A stretch of DNA of 64,000 nucleotides, taken from assembly GCA_027405735.1 (NCBI GenBank), contig JAPEHQ010000014.1:248001-312000 (forward strand), read 5' to 3'. Of this stretch, positions 1 through 10,547 are shown in pieces. The position numbers and the translations under genes were made by a program. The number at the start of each line of letters is the position of its first letter. Position 1 is the stretch's first letter. The stretch comes from Mucor racemosus (Eukaryota; Mucoromycota; Mucoromycetes; Mucorales; Mucoraceae). The notes beneath the pieces were generated by a model. It ran no database searches, was not told the DNA's origin, and saw only the letters and a program-made list of their open reading frames with translations.

Positions 1-459
1 AATGGTCATACCTGTACAAATGAATGTTTGCAAGGTGATGAGGCCGCGCATCATACATTACATCTGTTTGCAAGACATGAAATTACCATGGTATCATTTC
101 GAGGAGAGAAAAATAAACGCTTGCGAATTTTAGCCAAGATTAATGGGTTACAATGGTCTCGGGATGGGCGTTATTTATATTTATCAACAAAAAAGCGCGT
201 GTTAGCTTATGAATTTGTGCATTCTACTTGCCATATACAAAGTTTGGAGAAAATGGCTAGTTTAACAGCTTTATCAATTTTGGAGGAAAATGAACAATTG
301 AAAAATACAAAAAGAAAAAGACAAGATGAACAAAATGAACAAGATGAACAAGATGAAACTAAAAGAAAACGAAGGATTTGGTGTGAAAAATGGTATAGAA
401 TACCAGCGCATGTTCGACACAATGTATTGGGTGATACACATTTAGCCAGTCATTGGTAA
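1..459 (+). CDS. WD40-like hypothetical protein, C-terminal part
   Basis: The reading frame is open from the first base and ends at TAA 457-459, so only the last 152 residues are present. The first half contains a stretch reading INGLQWSRDGRYLYLSTKKR followed by VLAYEF, the spacing of a beta-propeller (WD40-like) blade. The second half has a low-complexity acidic/Gln run between two basic clusters (KRKRQ and TKRKRR), which looks like a bipartite nuclear localisation signal. A poly(A)-signal-like AATAAA follows at about 595. I do not recognise the family; a nuclear WD40-type protein is the most that can be inferred. The start and any upstream exons lie outside the window. Confidence 0.6.
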   Translation, partial: NGHTCTNECLQGDEAAHHTLHLFARHEITMVSFRGEKNKRLRILAKINGLQWSRDGRYLYLSTKKRVLAYEFVHSTCHIQSLEKMASLTALSILEENEQLKNTKRKRQDEQNEQDEQDETKRKRRIWCEKWYRIPAHVRHNVLGDTHLASHW

Positions 460-1738
460 TACACATTACTGAAAGTTAGTAATATAGTAATAATAGTAGC
501 AGTATTTCTTTTTGCTCAAATAAAACCATACCATGTATTTATATTCATTATATATATTGATGCTATTCAAGGTTTATTTAAAATGGTTTATCACAATAAA
601 GTATTACCAGTAACTATTGTCCTTTATTTGTGCTTGATGTTTCTTCTCTTTCCCCATTTTTCGATTCAGGAACAGCATTTTTTTTATATAACATTTTATT
701 ACCGCATAAGCACTGCGCTTTGAAAGCGTTAAAGGATTGTTTTAACAAGACGGATGAAATTCGAGTAATAATATTCACTATAGCTTAAAACACAGTTACA
801 AATATATGAATATTATCCTTTATTTCAATTATGTGTATAAAAATAGTTTAGTTACAGTTATATGCAAAAGGGTACACAAGAATAGATAAAGATCTTGCCA
901 AATTTGAAACTGACCAAATATATAATGCAAGTATCTAGTAGACATTTTATCATAAAATTACTATATATGTATTTATTTAGCGTATCATAGATTGTTAGTG
1001 TTTGTGGCTAGTCAGGTTAAAAAACTAAACAAATCGAACCATCTTATCGTTATCTTTCTTGCTGCTATACTACTCTCCACAATAAATATCCGGACAACAT
1101 TTCTAATTTTAGGTACAGTACAGTTTGGCCCATACAGGAGTTTGTGAATAAACCATGTTTCCATGTTAATGTGGTCAAAGGATTTATAAATATATCACAA
1201 TCTAGAGCCGAGATTCTTGAGAAAAGATATATTTAAATTAGGTTCTTTGAGGTTTTATACTCATATTATCACACTCTAGAGTTGACGTCCATGAGAAAAC
1301 TACAATTAAATCAGGTTTTATATTCCACATCTATGAGAAACTGCAATAAATCAGGTTAGATACAGAGACAGTTTTTTGATAAGGTCAGCAAGAGTATTTA
1401 ATATAAATACATCCTACAATCAATTTTGTTTTTCATCATTATTTCTCTTATACGCATTTACAAACTATATAAAGCAAATCTATTTTATCCTACAAGTCAG
1501 TCCCCAGTTTCTTACTTATATAAGAGCCTTTTGATGCTGCCATGCTTTCTATTGAATATAGAAAGACATGCCAATTCTTCGCCTAGAATACTAGGTACAA
1601 CTGCTCCAAACTTTAGTTATAGTCTATTAAGTTAATTACTATCCCAAATATATATAATTTGATTCCTTTATTCACAATTTATATAAATATACTCTGCATT
1701 TTTTGTTAAAACAATGACTGGGATGTTTCTGATTTTAG
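460..1738. other. AT-rich intergenic region, no gene seen
   Basis: No open frame with fungal-protein character was found on either strand. A diverged tandem repeat lies at about 1193-1375 (own entry). The right edge meets the first copy of the window's main repeat family. Confidence 0.5.
1193..1375. repeat. Diverged tandem repeat, about 3 units
   Basis: Three imperfect units of about 60-75 bp follow one another. Units 1 and 2 open with ATCACAnTCTAGAG; all share a TGAGAAAA-like core and an AATCAGGTT-like end. Units differ by indels, so this is an old repeat. No coding potential is seen. Confidence 0.45.
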
Positions 1739-1920
1739 ATTGTCATTTATCATAAGGCGGGTTGATGATAAGTTTGATACTACTGTAGATATAATCAGTC
1801 AATTTAATTTATGGAATTTGAATGCAAATACCGAGGAACCATTTGTAAGTACTTGCATTGGTTCTGATGGACATGTTTATGTTTTTATGATATTGGAGAG
1901 ATAAGACTAAAACTTAGTGT
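1739..1920 (+). pseudogene. Dynein intermediate chain-like gene fragment (copy 1)
   Basis: Read in frame from about 1768, the sequence gives FDTTVD, then QFNLWNLNANTEEP and VST, then GSDGHVYVF. This order matches the last WD40 blades of cytoplasmic dynein intermediate chains (family pattern: VDG...LWNLN.DTE.P, then GdseG.v.vYDvGE). Compared with the sister copy at 24.3-24.5 kb, the ALN...GRKA part is deleted here, and a frameshift follows after VYVF. It sits directly upstream of the repeat body at 1930-3295, as does copy 2, so the fragment appears to be part of the repeat. The dynein assignment rests on remembered motif order. Confidence 0.55.
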
Positions 1921-1929
1921 AAATTGCCT

Positions 1930-3295
1930 CTAACGCAACAATTATAAAGTAAGGCTATATTATCATCAAATGAACTACCACACAATATTAACATGTATGA
2001 AGATTTACAGCAATAAGCTTGAATCAAGTGGGTACAGCATTGTAAATTCTTGAAAAAGTTCTCGTGTATTATAAAATCTCTTATTTTTAAGACTTACAAG
2101 GCTTATAAGCCGAATATTAATTTCAAAAATTATTCCTGTCCAGACCATCAATTTTGACATTTTTTAATTTTTTATCATGTGCTCTGCTCTGGACGCAGCC
2201 CTCTCCGGTCGAACTAACTTTCCCAATCTCGCACTCTTCGGCGTATTCCCCTGTGGGTACGCTGTTAGGAACTCCGGATAAATTCTTCAACTCTTCGAGC
2301 CCACTCGATTGGCCTCTTAGTCCCTTTTCCTTGTTTGATTACACTTTGCTTTATACACGTTACGTAGGAGTTTTATAAATATTAAGCCAATCGTTAAATA
2401 AAAAATAATGTATACCCACTACGGTACACCCTAAAAAAAAAATTTTTAATTTTTTTTTTCTGATTTTGCAAATTTAGAGTTAATTATACTACCAATTATA
2501 AAAGCAAAAAATATGCACATATACAGAATTTAGCGCTCTATTTACTCAATAAAAAATAACAAACATTTTTATTGCAAAATATTACATGAAAATTCTTTAA
2601 CCAAAAATCCGTTTTTGGGCCAAAAGTACAAATTTTCATTACTTAACATTTAATATTAAGCTTTTATAAGATGTGTATTAGCCATGGCTACGATTTTCTC
2701 TCACAATGTAGTATATTTAAACGTCGATTTTGGTATCAAAATTTGATTTTTCTGTTTTTTGATCAAAATCATGAGTGTTGGTAAGGATAAAATGAGTCCC
2801 GAAAATGTCCGCTACAAAGTCTAAATTTTCAGACCATACATGGTTAAATATACGAAAAGTTATAAAAAAAACGCATTTTCATTTAAAGCTTAGATACTGT
2901 ACATACCATAGTATAAGAGACTTAGCCGTTCGATCGTGTTATGCTCAATTATGGCGTCGCTCTACGGGCTCCCTTTGCAATTTTTTAATGAATGTATGAT
3001 ATGACAGACGGTTCTTCTGGTAGAAAAATGTGTGTTTCTATGATAGCAGATATTGCCTATTTTGTTTAGTTTATAGATTGATGCGCTGTAATGCTGCTTT
3101 ACATTGGCTAAAATGAGCAATTTAGCAGGGTTTTATTTAATCGAGCTAAATAATGTAAAACCTTGAAAACCCTTTTCTACGTGCGTTGTTTCTCTCTTTT
3201 TGTTTTCATATTCCAAGATATATTATCCGTTTGATACGACATATTAGACTATCAATCTAGTATTCTTTTTTTTTATCTGAATACGCATGCTAACA
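1930..3295 (+). repeat. Repeat family 1, left copy (arm of an inverted pair)
   Basis: About 1.1 kb of AT-rich sequence (excluding an insertion at 2174-2442) recurs at 24.89-25.95 kb in the same orientation and at 6.04-6.87 kb inverted. Landmarks shared by all three are ATGAGTGTTGGTAAGGAT, a GACAGACGGTTnTTCTGGTA segment and a TTAGCGCTCTATTT segment. No conserved long ORF is seen. The copy extends to the TATCTGAATACGCAT segment at about 3290, as does the 25-kb copy, whereas the inverted copy stops about 250 bp earlier. Confidence 0.85.
2174..2442 (+). mobile_element. SINE-like retroposed insertion, 269 bp, poly-A tail and 13-bp TSD
   Basis: The block is absent from the two sister copies of the surrounding repeat (about 6.6 and 25.1 kb). 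It is bounded by a perfect 13-bp direct repeat, TTTTTAATTTTTT, at 2161-2173 and 2443-2455, and ends in a run of ten A. It is clearly more GC-rich than its surroundings, especially its first 110 bp. Poly-A plus a long TSD is the hallmark of LINE-mediated retroposition on the + strand. Near the 5' end, CCGGTCGAACT is a weak match to a Pol III B box. A short non-autonomous retroposon is the best call; the source RNA is unknown. Confidence 0.65.
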
Positions 3296-4168
3296 AAAGA
3301 GACGATATTGTTGTTTTATTAGCAATTTGTATAAAAAAGGGACAACAATATGTGATATACAATTGTATTAATAATTTACGTTTGAAATTATTTATATAGC
3401 AAACATTTGGTTCTCTTTATTATATGGCAATACTCAAACAATTTTAGAAATATCAAGTTAAAATTTAGTAATTGGCAAAAAGGAAGGGTTTTTTATTCAA
3501 GCAATAAGAGATATATTTTGTTTTTATTAAAAGGACCATCATTAATATTTCAAGTTGATTGCGTCGTATCGTCGTATTCAATTCATACTTGATCTAATAC
3601 TGTATGCTTGCGCCAGATGATATTTATTTTATTTTGATTTGAAGAGCCAGACACCAAAAAGTGTTGCTGTTGTGTTAGATTTAGACTTGACCAATTACCG
3701 TAGAGTGTGGCGAAGACTTTCTTCTTGTATCAGATTTAGACTTTATCTTGTAATACCAGCGCAGTGGACTCCCTCTTTTTTAGGGCTCTGACTTGATAAA
3801 CTTGAGACAGCATATGAAAACGACTACTGAGCATTGGATATCTTGATACTTGAACTCTTTCCAGAAAAATAATATTAATCATAGTGTAAGTGTAAACATT
3901 GACCCGCTAGACTAAACGCGGACGGTGTATAGTCCACTCATAACTCTACAAGGGCATGCATGATCTGACTGTGTGGTATTTGTTTTTAAAGCTGACAATG
4001 ACCTCTGGTCATGGATCTGCTGTAATCACCACAAATAACAATGTAATGCATGGACGACGTGAACTATTACCTACGTTATAATCCATGTCTGTTCACACTG
4101 CTATAGTGTCCTTTCGAAATTGAATTTTAAAGTTGTATTTAATACGTCGCGGATATGCGAATAACATA
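3296..4168. other. AT-rich DNA without recognisable gene
   Basis: Lies between the left repeat arm and the Tc1-like element. No supported coding sequence or RNA gene is seen on either strand; several stops interrupt all frames. Confidence 0.45.
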
Positions 4169-4382
4169 CAGTGACCCCCAAAACTGTCCCAATGTTTCCT
4201 AGTTTTGAGTTTAGTATGATTTTCAGGTACAACAAATATATTTAAAGTACGACATATTTTATATATTTCGGAAGATCAATTAATTTCCTTTTATATTAAA
4301 TTAAAAAAATCTCGAATTTCATTGGTCCGCTATATTTATACCCTGTCTGGGACAGCATATGCATTGGGACAGTTTTGGGAGC
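4169..4382 (+). repeat. Left TIR of the Tc1-like element
   Basis: Inverted copy of 5600-5813 with scattered mismatches. Both ends of the arm carry the ACTGTCCCAATG-type motif, the inner one in inverted orientation. Confidence 0.85.
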
Positions 4383-4408
4383 TTACGCGGGAAAAAATAT
4401 AATCCTAT

Positions 4409-5438
4409 TTAATAGTCCGTCCAAAGGCCGTTTCTTTCCAAATATACTTTCACACAATTGGGCATGCTATCAAAAACTTTTTGGCACTCCTCCTGTTTAA
4501 TGGTGTTGTACCAAACCTCAGTTACACGCTCCGAAAGATCAAGGATTCATTTGGGCGCTGTTTTTTACTCATTAAGCCTCCTCTTTAATAAGATCCACAT
4601 ATTTTCGATCGGATTCAAGTCAGGAGATAGCGGAGACCAATTTATTACTTCATAGTCTTGATCCAATAGATATTCCTTGACTAAATTTGATGTATGCTTT
4701 GGAGCATTGTCATGCTGGAAAATGATCTGATCACGACGAAGGCCTAATTTATCCAAAGTAAAATTGAAAGTCCGCTCCAAATCGTCTTCAAAGATTTGTT
4801 TATACAAATGTCGATCCACAGTACCCTCAATTCTGCATATCTATCGAACTCCGGCATACGTAATGGCCCTCCAAAATATGACACTCCCACCGCCATCTAT
4901 AACGGTCATCTTCACATAATTAGATTTCAAGCTCTCACCGTCTCAAATCCAAAGCCAGCTTCTTCCATTTAAGTTAAATCTATTAATGTTGGTCTCATCT
5001 GATAAAATCACCCTTTTCCGTTCGTCGGAAGTCCAATCCTTGCGAAGATGACACCATTCTAAACGCCTTTTAATATTAGCCGGAGACAGCATAGGTTTTT
5101 TAGGCTTGATAATTGCTCCTATGCTCCCCCTACGGAGCGATTTCGGACAGTTTCCGGGCTTTTATTAACTCCGAAATTACTCTCAAGTATTTTAAAATGT
5201 TACTTGAATTTTTGACTGCTTTTTTTGTTGCTTGGCGAACACAAAACCTTTCATCAGATTCAAACAGAAATTTAAGTCGACCCCTTTTAGACACACCCAA
5301 ACTTGTGCAACACCGTTTTTTAATTTTTTCCACAACAGGCTTACCTACATGCAGTATTTCCGCAACTTGGCGCACTGATTTACCGGTGTTTAAAAGACTA
5401 ATGGCATCATTTTCCTTATTCTCCTGAAGTTTTTTCAT
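4409..5438 (-). pseudogene. Tc1-like transposase (DD34E), inactivated
   Basis: From an ATG at 5438 the N-terminal part has a helix-turn-helix look (KSVRQVAEILHVGKPVVEKIKK). Frame is lost near 5125 and resumes as a segment containing LSPANIKRRLEW. The first catalytic Asp is in VILSDETN, the second in IIFQHDNAPKHT, and the Glu in LNPIENMW, with 34 residues between the second Asp and the Glu: DD34E, as in Tc1. In-frame stops occur around 4943, 4842 and in the C-terminal region after RRLNE, and a remnant tail runs to TAA at 4409-4411. A protein of about 340 residues is usual for the family. With one frameshift and several stops the copy cannot make a full transposase. Confidence 0.88.
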
Positions 5439-5599
5439 ATTAATTTTCAATAGGCCAAAGCACCAGAATCTGTATATGAAATATGCATCTTTTTTATTTT
5501 CTTTACCTAATTAGGTGTTTATTTACTGATTTCCAAGCGTTCAAGATACTAGTGCAAATTATGGTTCTACAATCATCGATTATCTAAAAATCAAAAATG

Positions 5600-5813
5600 G
5601 CTCTCAAAACTGTCCCAATGCATATACTGTCCCAAATTGGGTATAAATTCAATTGACCAATAAAATTCAAGATTTTTTTAATTTAATATAAAAGGAAATT
5701 AATTGATCTTCCGAAATATATAAAATATGTCGTACTTTAAATATATTTGTTGTACCTGAAAATCATACTAAACTTAAAACTAAGAAACATTGGGACAGTT
5801 TTGGGGGTCACTG
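5600..5813 (-). repeat. Right TIR of the Tc1-like element
   Basis: Reverse complement of 4169-4382, followed by the TA duplication and the flank CTTGATTTC. Confidence 0.85.
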
Positions 5814-6036
5814 TATCTTGATTTCATTAGCTTACAACTGTTTTTGAAGAAGCATATCATCATTTTCGACAAGAACCCATCTTCCTCTGCTTAAAAAAAT
5901 TGAAGCCACTGAAAAGATGCTTGTAATAATAATCAATAAATATTGATCCAAATTGACCGCAAGTTTCAAAATATACTACAGCTATAATATTACCCAGCAC
6001 TAAATAAGTTTAGTATCCCATGGATTTGCTAGAAAC

Positions 6037-6870
6037 ATACATTTTCTACCAGAACCGTCTGTCATATCATAATACATTCATTAAAAATTGCAAAAGCGAG
6101 CCCGCAGAGCGACACCGTAATTGAGCATCATAGCAAGATCGAACGGCTAAGTCTGTTAGACCTTAGACTATGGTATATATCTAAGTTTTAAATAAAAATG
6201 CGTTTTTTCTTAACTTTTCTTATATTTAACCACGTACAGTCTGAAAATTCAGAATTTGTAGCGGACATTTTCGGGACTCATTTCATCCTTACCAACACTC
6301 ATGATTTTGATCAAAAAACAGAAAAATCAAATTTTGATACCAAAATCGACGTTTAAATATACTACATTGTGAGAGAAAATCGTAGCCATGGCTAATACAC
6401 ATCTTATAAAAGCTTAATATTAAATGTTAAGTAATGAAAATTTGTACTTTTGGCCCAAAAACGGATTTTTGGTTAAAGAATTTTCATGTAATATTTTGAA
6501 ATAAAAATGTTTGTTATTTTTTATTGAGTAAATAGAGCGCTAAATTCTGTATATGTGCATATTTTTTGCTTTTATAATTGGTAGTATAATTAACTCTAAA
6601 TTTGCAAAATCAGAAAAAAAAAAATTAAAAAATGTCAAAATTGATGATCTGGACAAGAATGATTTTCTAAATTAATATTCCGCTTATAAGCCTTGTAAAT
6701 CTTAAAAATAAGAGATTTTATAATACACGAGAACTTTTTCAAGAATTTACGATGCTGTACCCACTTGTATCAAGCTTATTGCTATGGATATTTATATATG
6801 CTAATATTATATGGTAGTTCATTTGACGATAATATAGTCTTACTTTATAATCAACAGTATTAATACATCT
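6037..6870 (-). repeat. Repeat family 1, right inverted copy
   Basis: Reverse complement of about 1935-3040 without the SINE-like insertion, so it preserves the empty insertion site. The inner edge is at about 6037 (TAGAAACATACATTTTCTACC). The outer edge near 6870 passes straight into repeat block X. Together with 1930-3295 it forms an inverted pair with about 3 kb between arms. Confidence 0.85.
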
Positions 6871-7399
6871 TACAATCTATTGACTACGACATGTATTGAA
6901 GTGCAAAGTCTTGATATCAGATGTAAGAAACTTCTAGCGTACTAAGTTTAATCCAGTAATTACCAAGAACGCTCGGACCTCAATTATGACACCACATTAT
7001 TTTATCCCAGCAGTTAATCAATCAAGTATCTATCAAATCAACATCCAAGCACATTTAACGCAGCATTGAAACAAGGCAACTCACAAGCTATGTAAGAACG
7101 GTTAAACTATGATTGATCCATTTCAATCCACAGATTACTATCAAACAGATCTAATCATTATGAAGAAAAAGTCTCTATCTTAATTCTCTTAATTGTGCCA
7201 CATTAAGGAAAATAAGAAAATATTTACTGCTTAATTTTTTGAATTTTGTCTTAATATGGCACAATTAAGAGAATTAAGAGATTTTTGCTTCATAGTGAAT
7301 GGTTCAATAGTGCCTTAAATTACATCTCAGGATCTCAATGCCAAATCAATATAAAAGAAGGCCATACTTTTATATCTAAATAAACGATATTGTAATAGA
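6862..7399 (-). repeat. Repeat block X, copy 1 (contains a MITE)
   Basis: Matches 19424-19818 in reverse orientation (for example GACTTTGCAnTTCAATACATG and the GCCTTGTTTCAATG segment). The 19-kb copy lacks the MITE at 7161-7292. Function unknown. Confidence 0.75.
7161..7292. mobile_element. MITE with TA target duplication, 132 bp
   Basis: Starts TGAAG and ends CTTCA, flanked by TA at 7159-7160 and 7293-7294. Inverted repeats of about 45 bp include TCTTAATTCTCTTAATTGTG and its complement, with only about 40 bp in the middle. The matching position in the sister copy of block X (about 19510-19525) has no insert. TA duplication and TIRs point to mobilisation by a Tc1/mariner-type transposase; the ends do not match the Tc1-like element at 4.2-5.8 kb. 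Confidence 0.8.
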
Positions 7400-8384
7400 T
7401 CAATTGGTTGTCAAACTTTAAACTGAATATATAATTTGGAGTATTATATGGATGACTTTGATTCTATGAGGTGGTAGTGTGTTTGCTTTTTTCTTACTAA
7501 AGACTTCAAAGGATTTGCTATAATACTTTTCCGGAACATTTGAGTAGTTAGTCTTCTTCTGTAGCTGTCAATTCCGTATTATTGGAGGAGGACGCAGTAG
7601 CAATTGAGTTGGATATGGGGCATTCAGCTATACGAATCACTTCGGCCGCATTGATATAGCAGGAACTATTTTAGAAACATCTTTCTTGATAGTAGCATAG
7701 GACACAAATTTAATATCAACATTGGAATTGGGTGAAGTGAACTAAGCTAGATTCCCATCATAAAATACCTAAATTAAATGTCATCTCATTTGAAACCATG
7801 CTATCAAAGATAAGACTATATAGTAAATAGACAATTGCATAAAGATAGCAAGGGTATAATACTCAAATAAGAGATGCTAAAATACTAAAGTAATGTGGGA
7901 TATCCTAAATAAAAGATACAAAAAGTACATGCTTATCAAGTAGAACAAGTAAGGGCTGTTCTGAAAGCATGATTGACAAACTATATTTAAAACACCGTTC
8001 TTGATCCACCAAATCAATAACCAAACAACCCAACATTTATACTCAAAATTAATGGAATCGTTGACAATTGCAATGCAATTGCAAGATAGTAAATAATCAC
8101 CAAATAATATAAATAGAGACGTAGAATAACCATTTTATTGCACATTATCCATATTTTAATAAAGAAGGATTTTAACAGTATTCTTTATCGCTTTTTGCAC
8201 CCATATTTTACTGCATTGGGGGCAGATTAGAAAGGATTCATTAATGTTATTTTTATTAATAGAGGTAGAAATGTTTGGGTGAGAGTCTAGGGTTTTGACA
8301 CATTGAGCTTGGTGGAAACAATGATGAGCACAACAATTAGAATCAAAAGTAATTGAGTGATCTGACCATTTGATGTAGGATTAT
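7400..8384. other. AT-rich region with possible decayed coding traces on the - strand
   Basis: No intact gene. Read on the - strand there are short protein-like stretches broken by stops, for example one with a C..C pair (LICPQCSKIWV) near 8210-8240. They match nothing I recognise and may be the remains of a mobile element separating repeat block X from the next repeat. Confidence 0.3.
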
Positions 8385-9520
8385 TATTTTGTAAAACTTA
8401 AAACTCATTATCCAGGGCTTAATTTCTGTATCCACAAGATAGATCTACTTGATTGCTAATTGTAATTTTTTGTTTCAACAAAAATATTGTTTTTTTATCG
8501 AGATAACCAAAATAATAGTTTTGACACAGCTTAAACCCAAAAGTAACGGGGTTCCAAAAATGATTTGTAAAAAATGAACGAAAAATGAATCAAAAAACAA
8601 AATCGTTTAAATGTTCATGAACTGCAAAGCAAGTTGACCTAGTGTATTAAATAGTTTTTGTATGGTTTTGGATTCTGCATCCATCAAAATAAAATTCAAG
8701 CAAATATTTCACATTAAATTTTGCGTAAAATGCAATTGAAATTTTGGAGGTTGTTTGAAGATACGCATTAATTTTGATAAACATATTTAATATATAAGTA
8801 ATTGGAATGATGCGCAAAAAAATTATCGATCGATCGAGCTATTGCGAAATTTTCTAGCTCCATTTTTTGTAGAGAAAATCAGATTTTTGCCCAAAATATT
8901 TTCAGATTTAGAATTTGGGATGAGGGTATATAAGGGAAAAATGGAAGCTCGAAATGAAAGTATATTTTTGTACATATTTTTGAGAATATCTCCACGAAAA
9001 ATCAATATTTTTAAAAAAACTAAATTGGATCCGAGAGAGCTCAACGAGCTTGATAACATGAATAAAAAAAAAATGTTGCTCAATTTAGCCAATATTTTGA
9101 AACCTACTATAGAAATGTCAAAAAAAAAAGAAAAAAAAATAAAAGTGCTCAGAATTTTTTTATGTTAAAATGTGTTATATAATACTTTAAAACAAGTAAG
9201 TTTCTTTATTAGAAAGTGTTAGTACAGCTTAATTTTTTCTGGAGATATGAAGCCTCAAAGTTTTCAGTCCATTAGCAGTGAAATACGCGTAAAAAATCTG
9301 AAACCTTAGCACTGAAAAATTAATACCAACAGCAAAAAATAGGATATTTCCGGATACTCATTTTTGAATTAAAGCTGAACATCTCAGGTACATTGGCATA
9401 TAATTTTATCTTGGTGTTATTTAGTGGAAAAAAAAGTATAGCAGCGATGAAAAGTGAGACCCAGTTTTTAAGGAAAAAGCAGTGGATTTTACGTGTTTTT
9501 GAGCCTTCATGAGATATAAA
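8385..9520 (-). repeat. Repeat family 2, copy A (inverted relative to B-D)
   Basis: About 1.1 kb that recurs at 18.19-19.13, 28.5-29.77 and 58.97-60.16 kb in the opposite orientation. The core at 8823-9092 keeps an 89-codon open frame on the - strand that ends in NSSIDR in all four copies, and the other strand is open as well (contains ISPRKINI and a RELNEL motif). Flanking parts differ by small indels. The nature of the element is unknown. Confidence 0.8.
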
Positions 9521-10321
9521 ATGAATTCAGGAACAGTTGCATAGCATAATATGACCAGTCTACATATGTATTGCAGAATCTAAAGTACAGTATATCCCAA
9601 AGCTGTTTTTAAATGATGTCAAGTTGCAGTAGCTTGGAAAGATATAATGTATATCAAATATCAAGTCAGCTTTTTCTTAGTTTTTGATTAATTAAATAAG
9701 TGGTTTTGATGTATTTCTTTAGGTGCTGTATAAAGATATCCCGCAAGCATAAAGGCATATATTATTTAGATGATTATTCCCTTATTGATTACACCTTCTG
9801 TGAGTTGCTGTATTAGCATTTGCCCAAGAGTTGATTAGCAGTATATTTAATATCATACGCCTAGAAAACTTCACAGTGTCCCTTGATTTTTATCAAATTT
9901 TCTGATAAACTTTGACCAAATTTGAACTTTTTTTGTTTGGTTCCACACAGAACTTGTGAGAGTAAGTTTACAGAGACTGCAGTAAGAGAAAAAAATGGTG
10001 GTTTCAGGCTTATTACTTCGATTATGCCCCATAAAAAACACTATAAAATAGTTATTTTCGAATAATGGTGAAAAACTAAAAAAATTTGTTGCTGATGAAA
10101 TAGGCACAAAAGCAAAGATATAACAAATATCAAGGTTAATTTATCTTTTGATGCTTAAAAGAATTCTTTAAAGGTTCAAAAGGTGCATTCAGATGTAATT
10201 TCATGGTTTCACAAATTCTACAGTCCCTACTATTGCTTTTGCCTCTGTCACATTGAATTCGAAACCATTTACTATCTTTCAGCTGCCTCTTTTCTTTCCA
10301 AATTACAAACCCATCATCAAA
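9521..10321. other. Intergenic, upstream of the LisH-WD40 gene
   Basis: No coding region is supported. The stretch directly before the ATG at 10322 is pyrimidine-rich (CTGCCTCTTTTCTTTCC) and is probably the 5' leader or core promoter. Confidence 0.4.
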
Positions 10322-10502
10322 ATGTCAAGCAGCAGCAACCCTCAAATACATGCTTCTGTGCTGCAGTTTTTAACGAACCACGGCTACATGGAATCAGTTG
10401 AAGCCTTTAAAAGAGAAGCTCGACACCACTTGGATACATTAACTTCTCATCAAGTTTATGAAGATCAGCTTGCTAATGATTTATCACAGTTACAAATTCA
10501 AA

Positions 10503-10547
<45 letters not shown>

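Larger units (their letters stand above)
4169..5813 (-). mobile_element. Tc1/mariner-type DNA transposon, decayed, 1645 bp
   Basis: The element starts CAGTGACCCCCAAAACTG and ends with its reverse complement, with TA on both sides (4167-4168 and 5814-5815), the classical Tc1-superfamily target duplication. The terminal inverted repeats are long (about 214 bp), and the motif AAAACTGTCCCAATG occurs near the outer and the inner end of each TIR, the IR/DR layout of some Tc1 elements. The single coding region, on the - strand, is a broken DD34E transposase (own entry). The element lies inside the 3 kb between the two inverted copies of repeat family 1. Confidence 0.9.

Noticed and set aside
4565..4819. 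Separate small gene on the - strand
   Set aside because: It is the catalytic segment of the broken Tc1-like transposase, not an independent gene.
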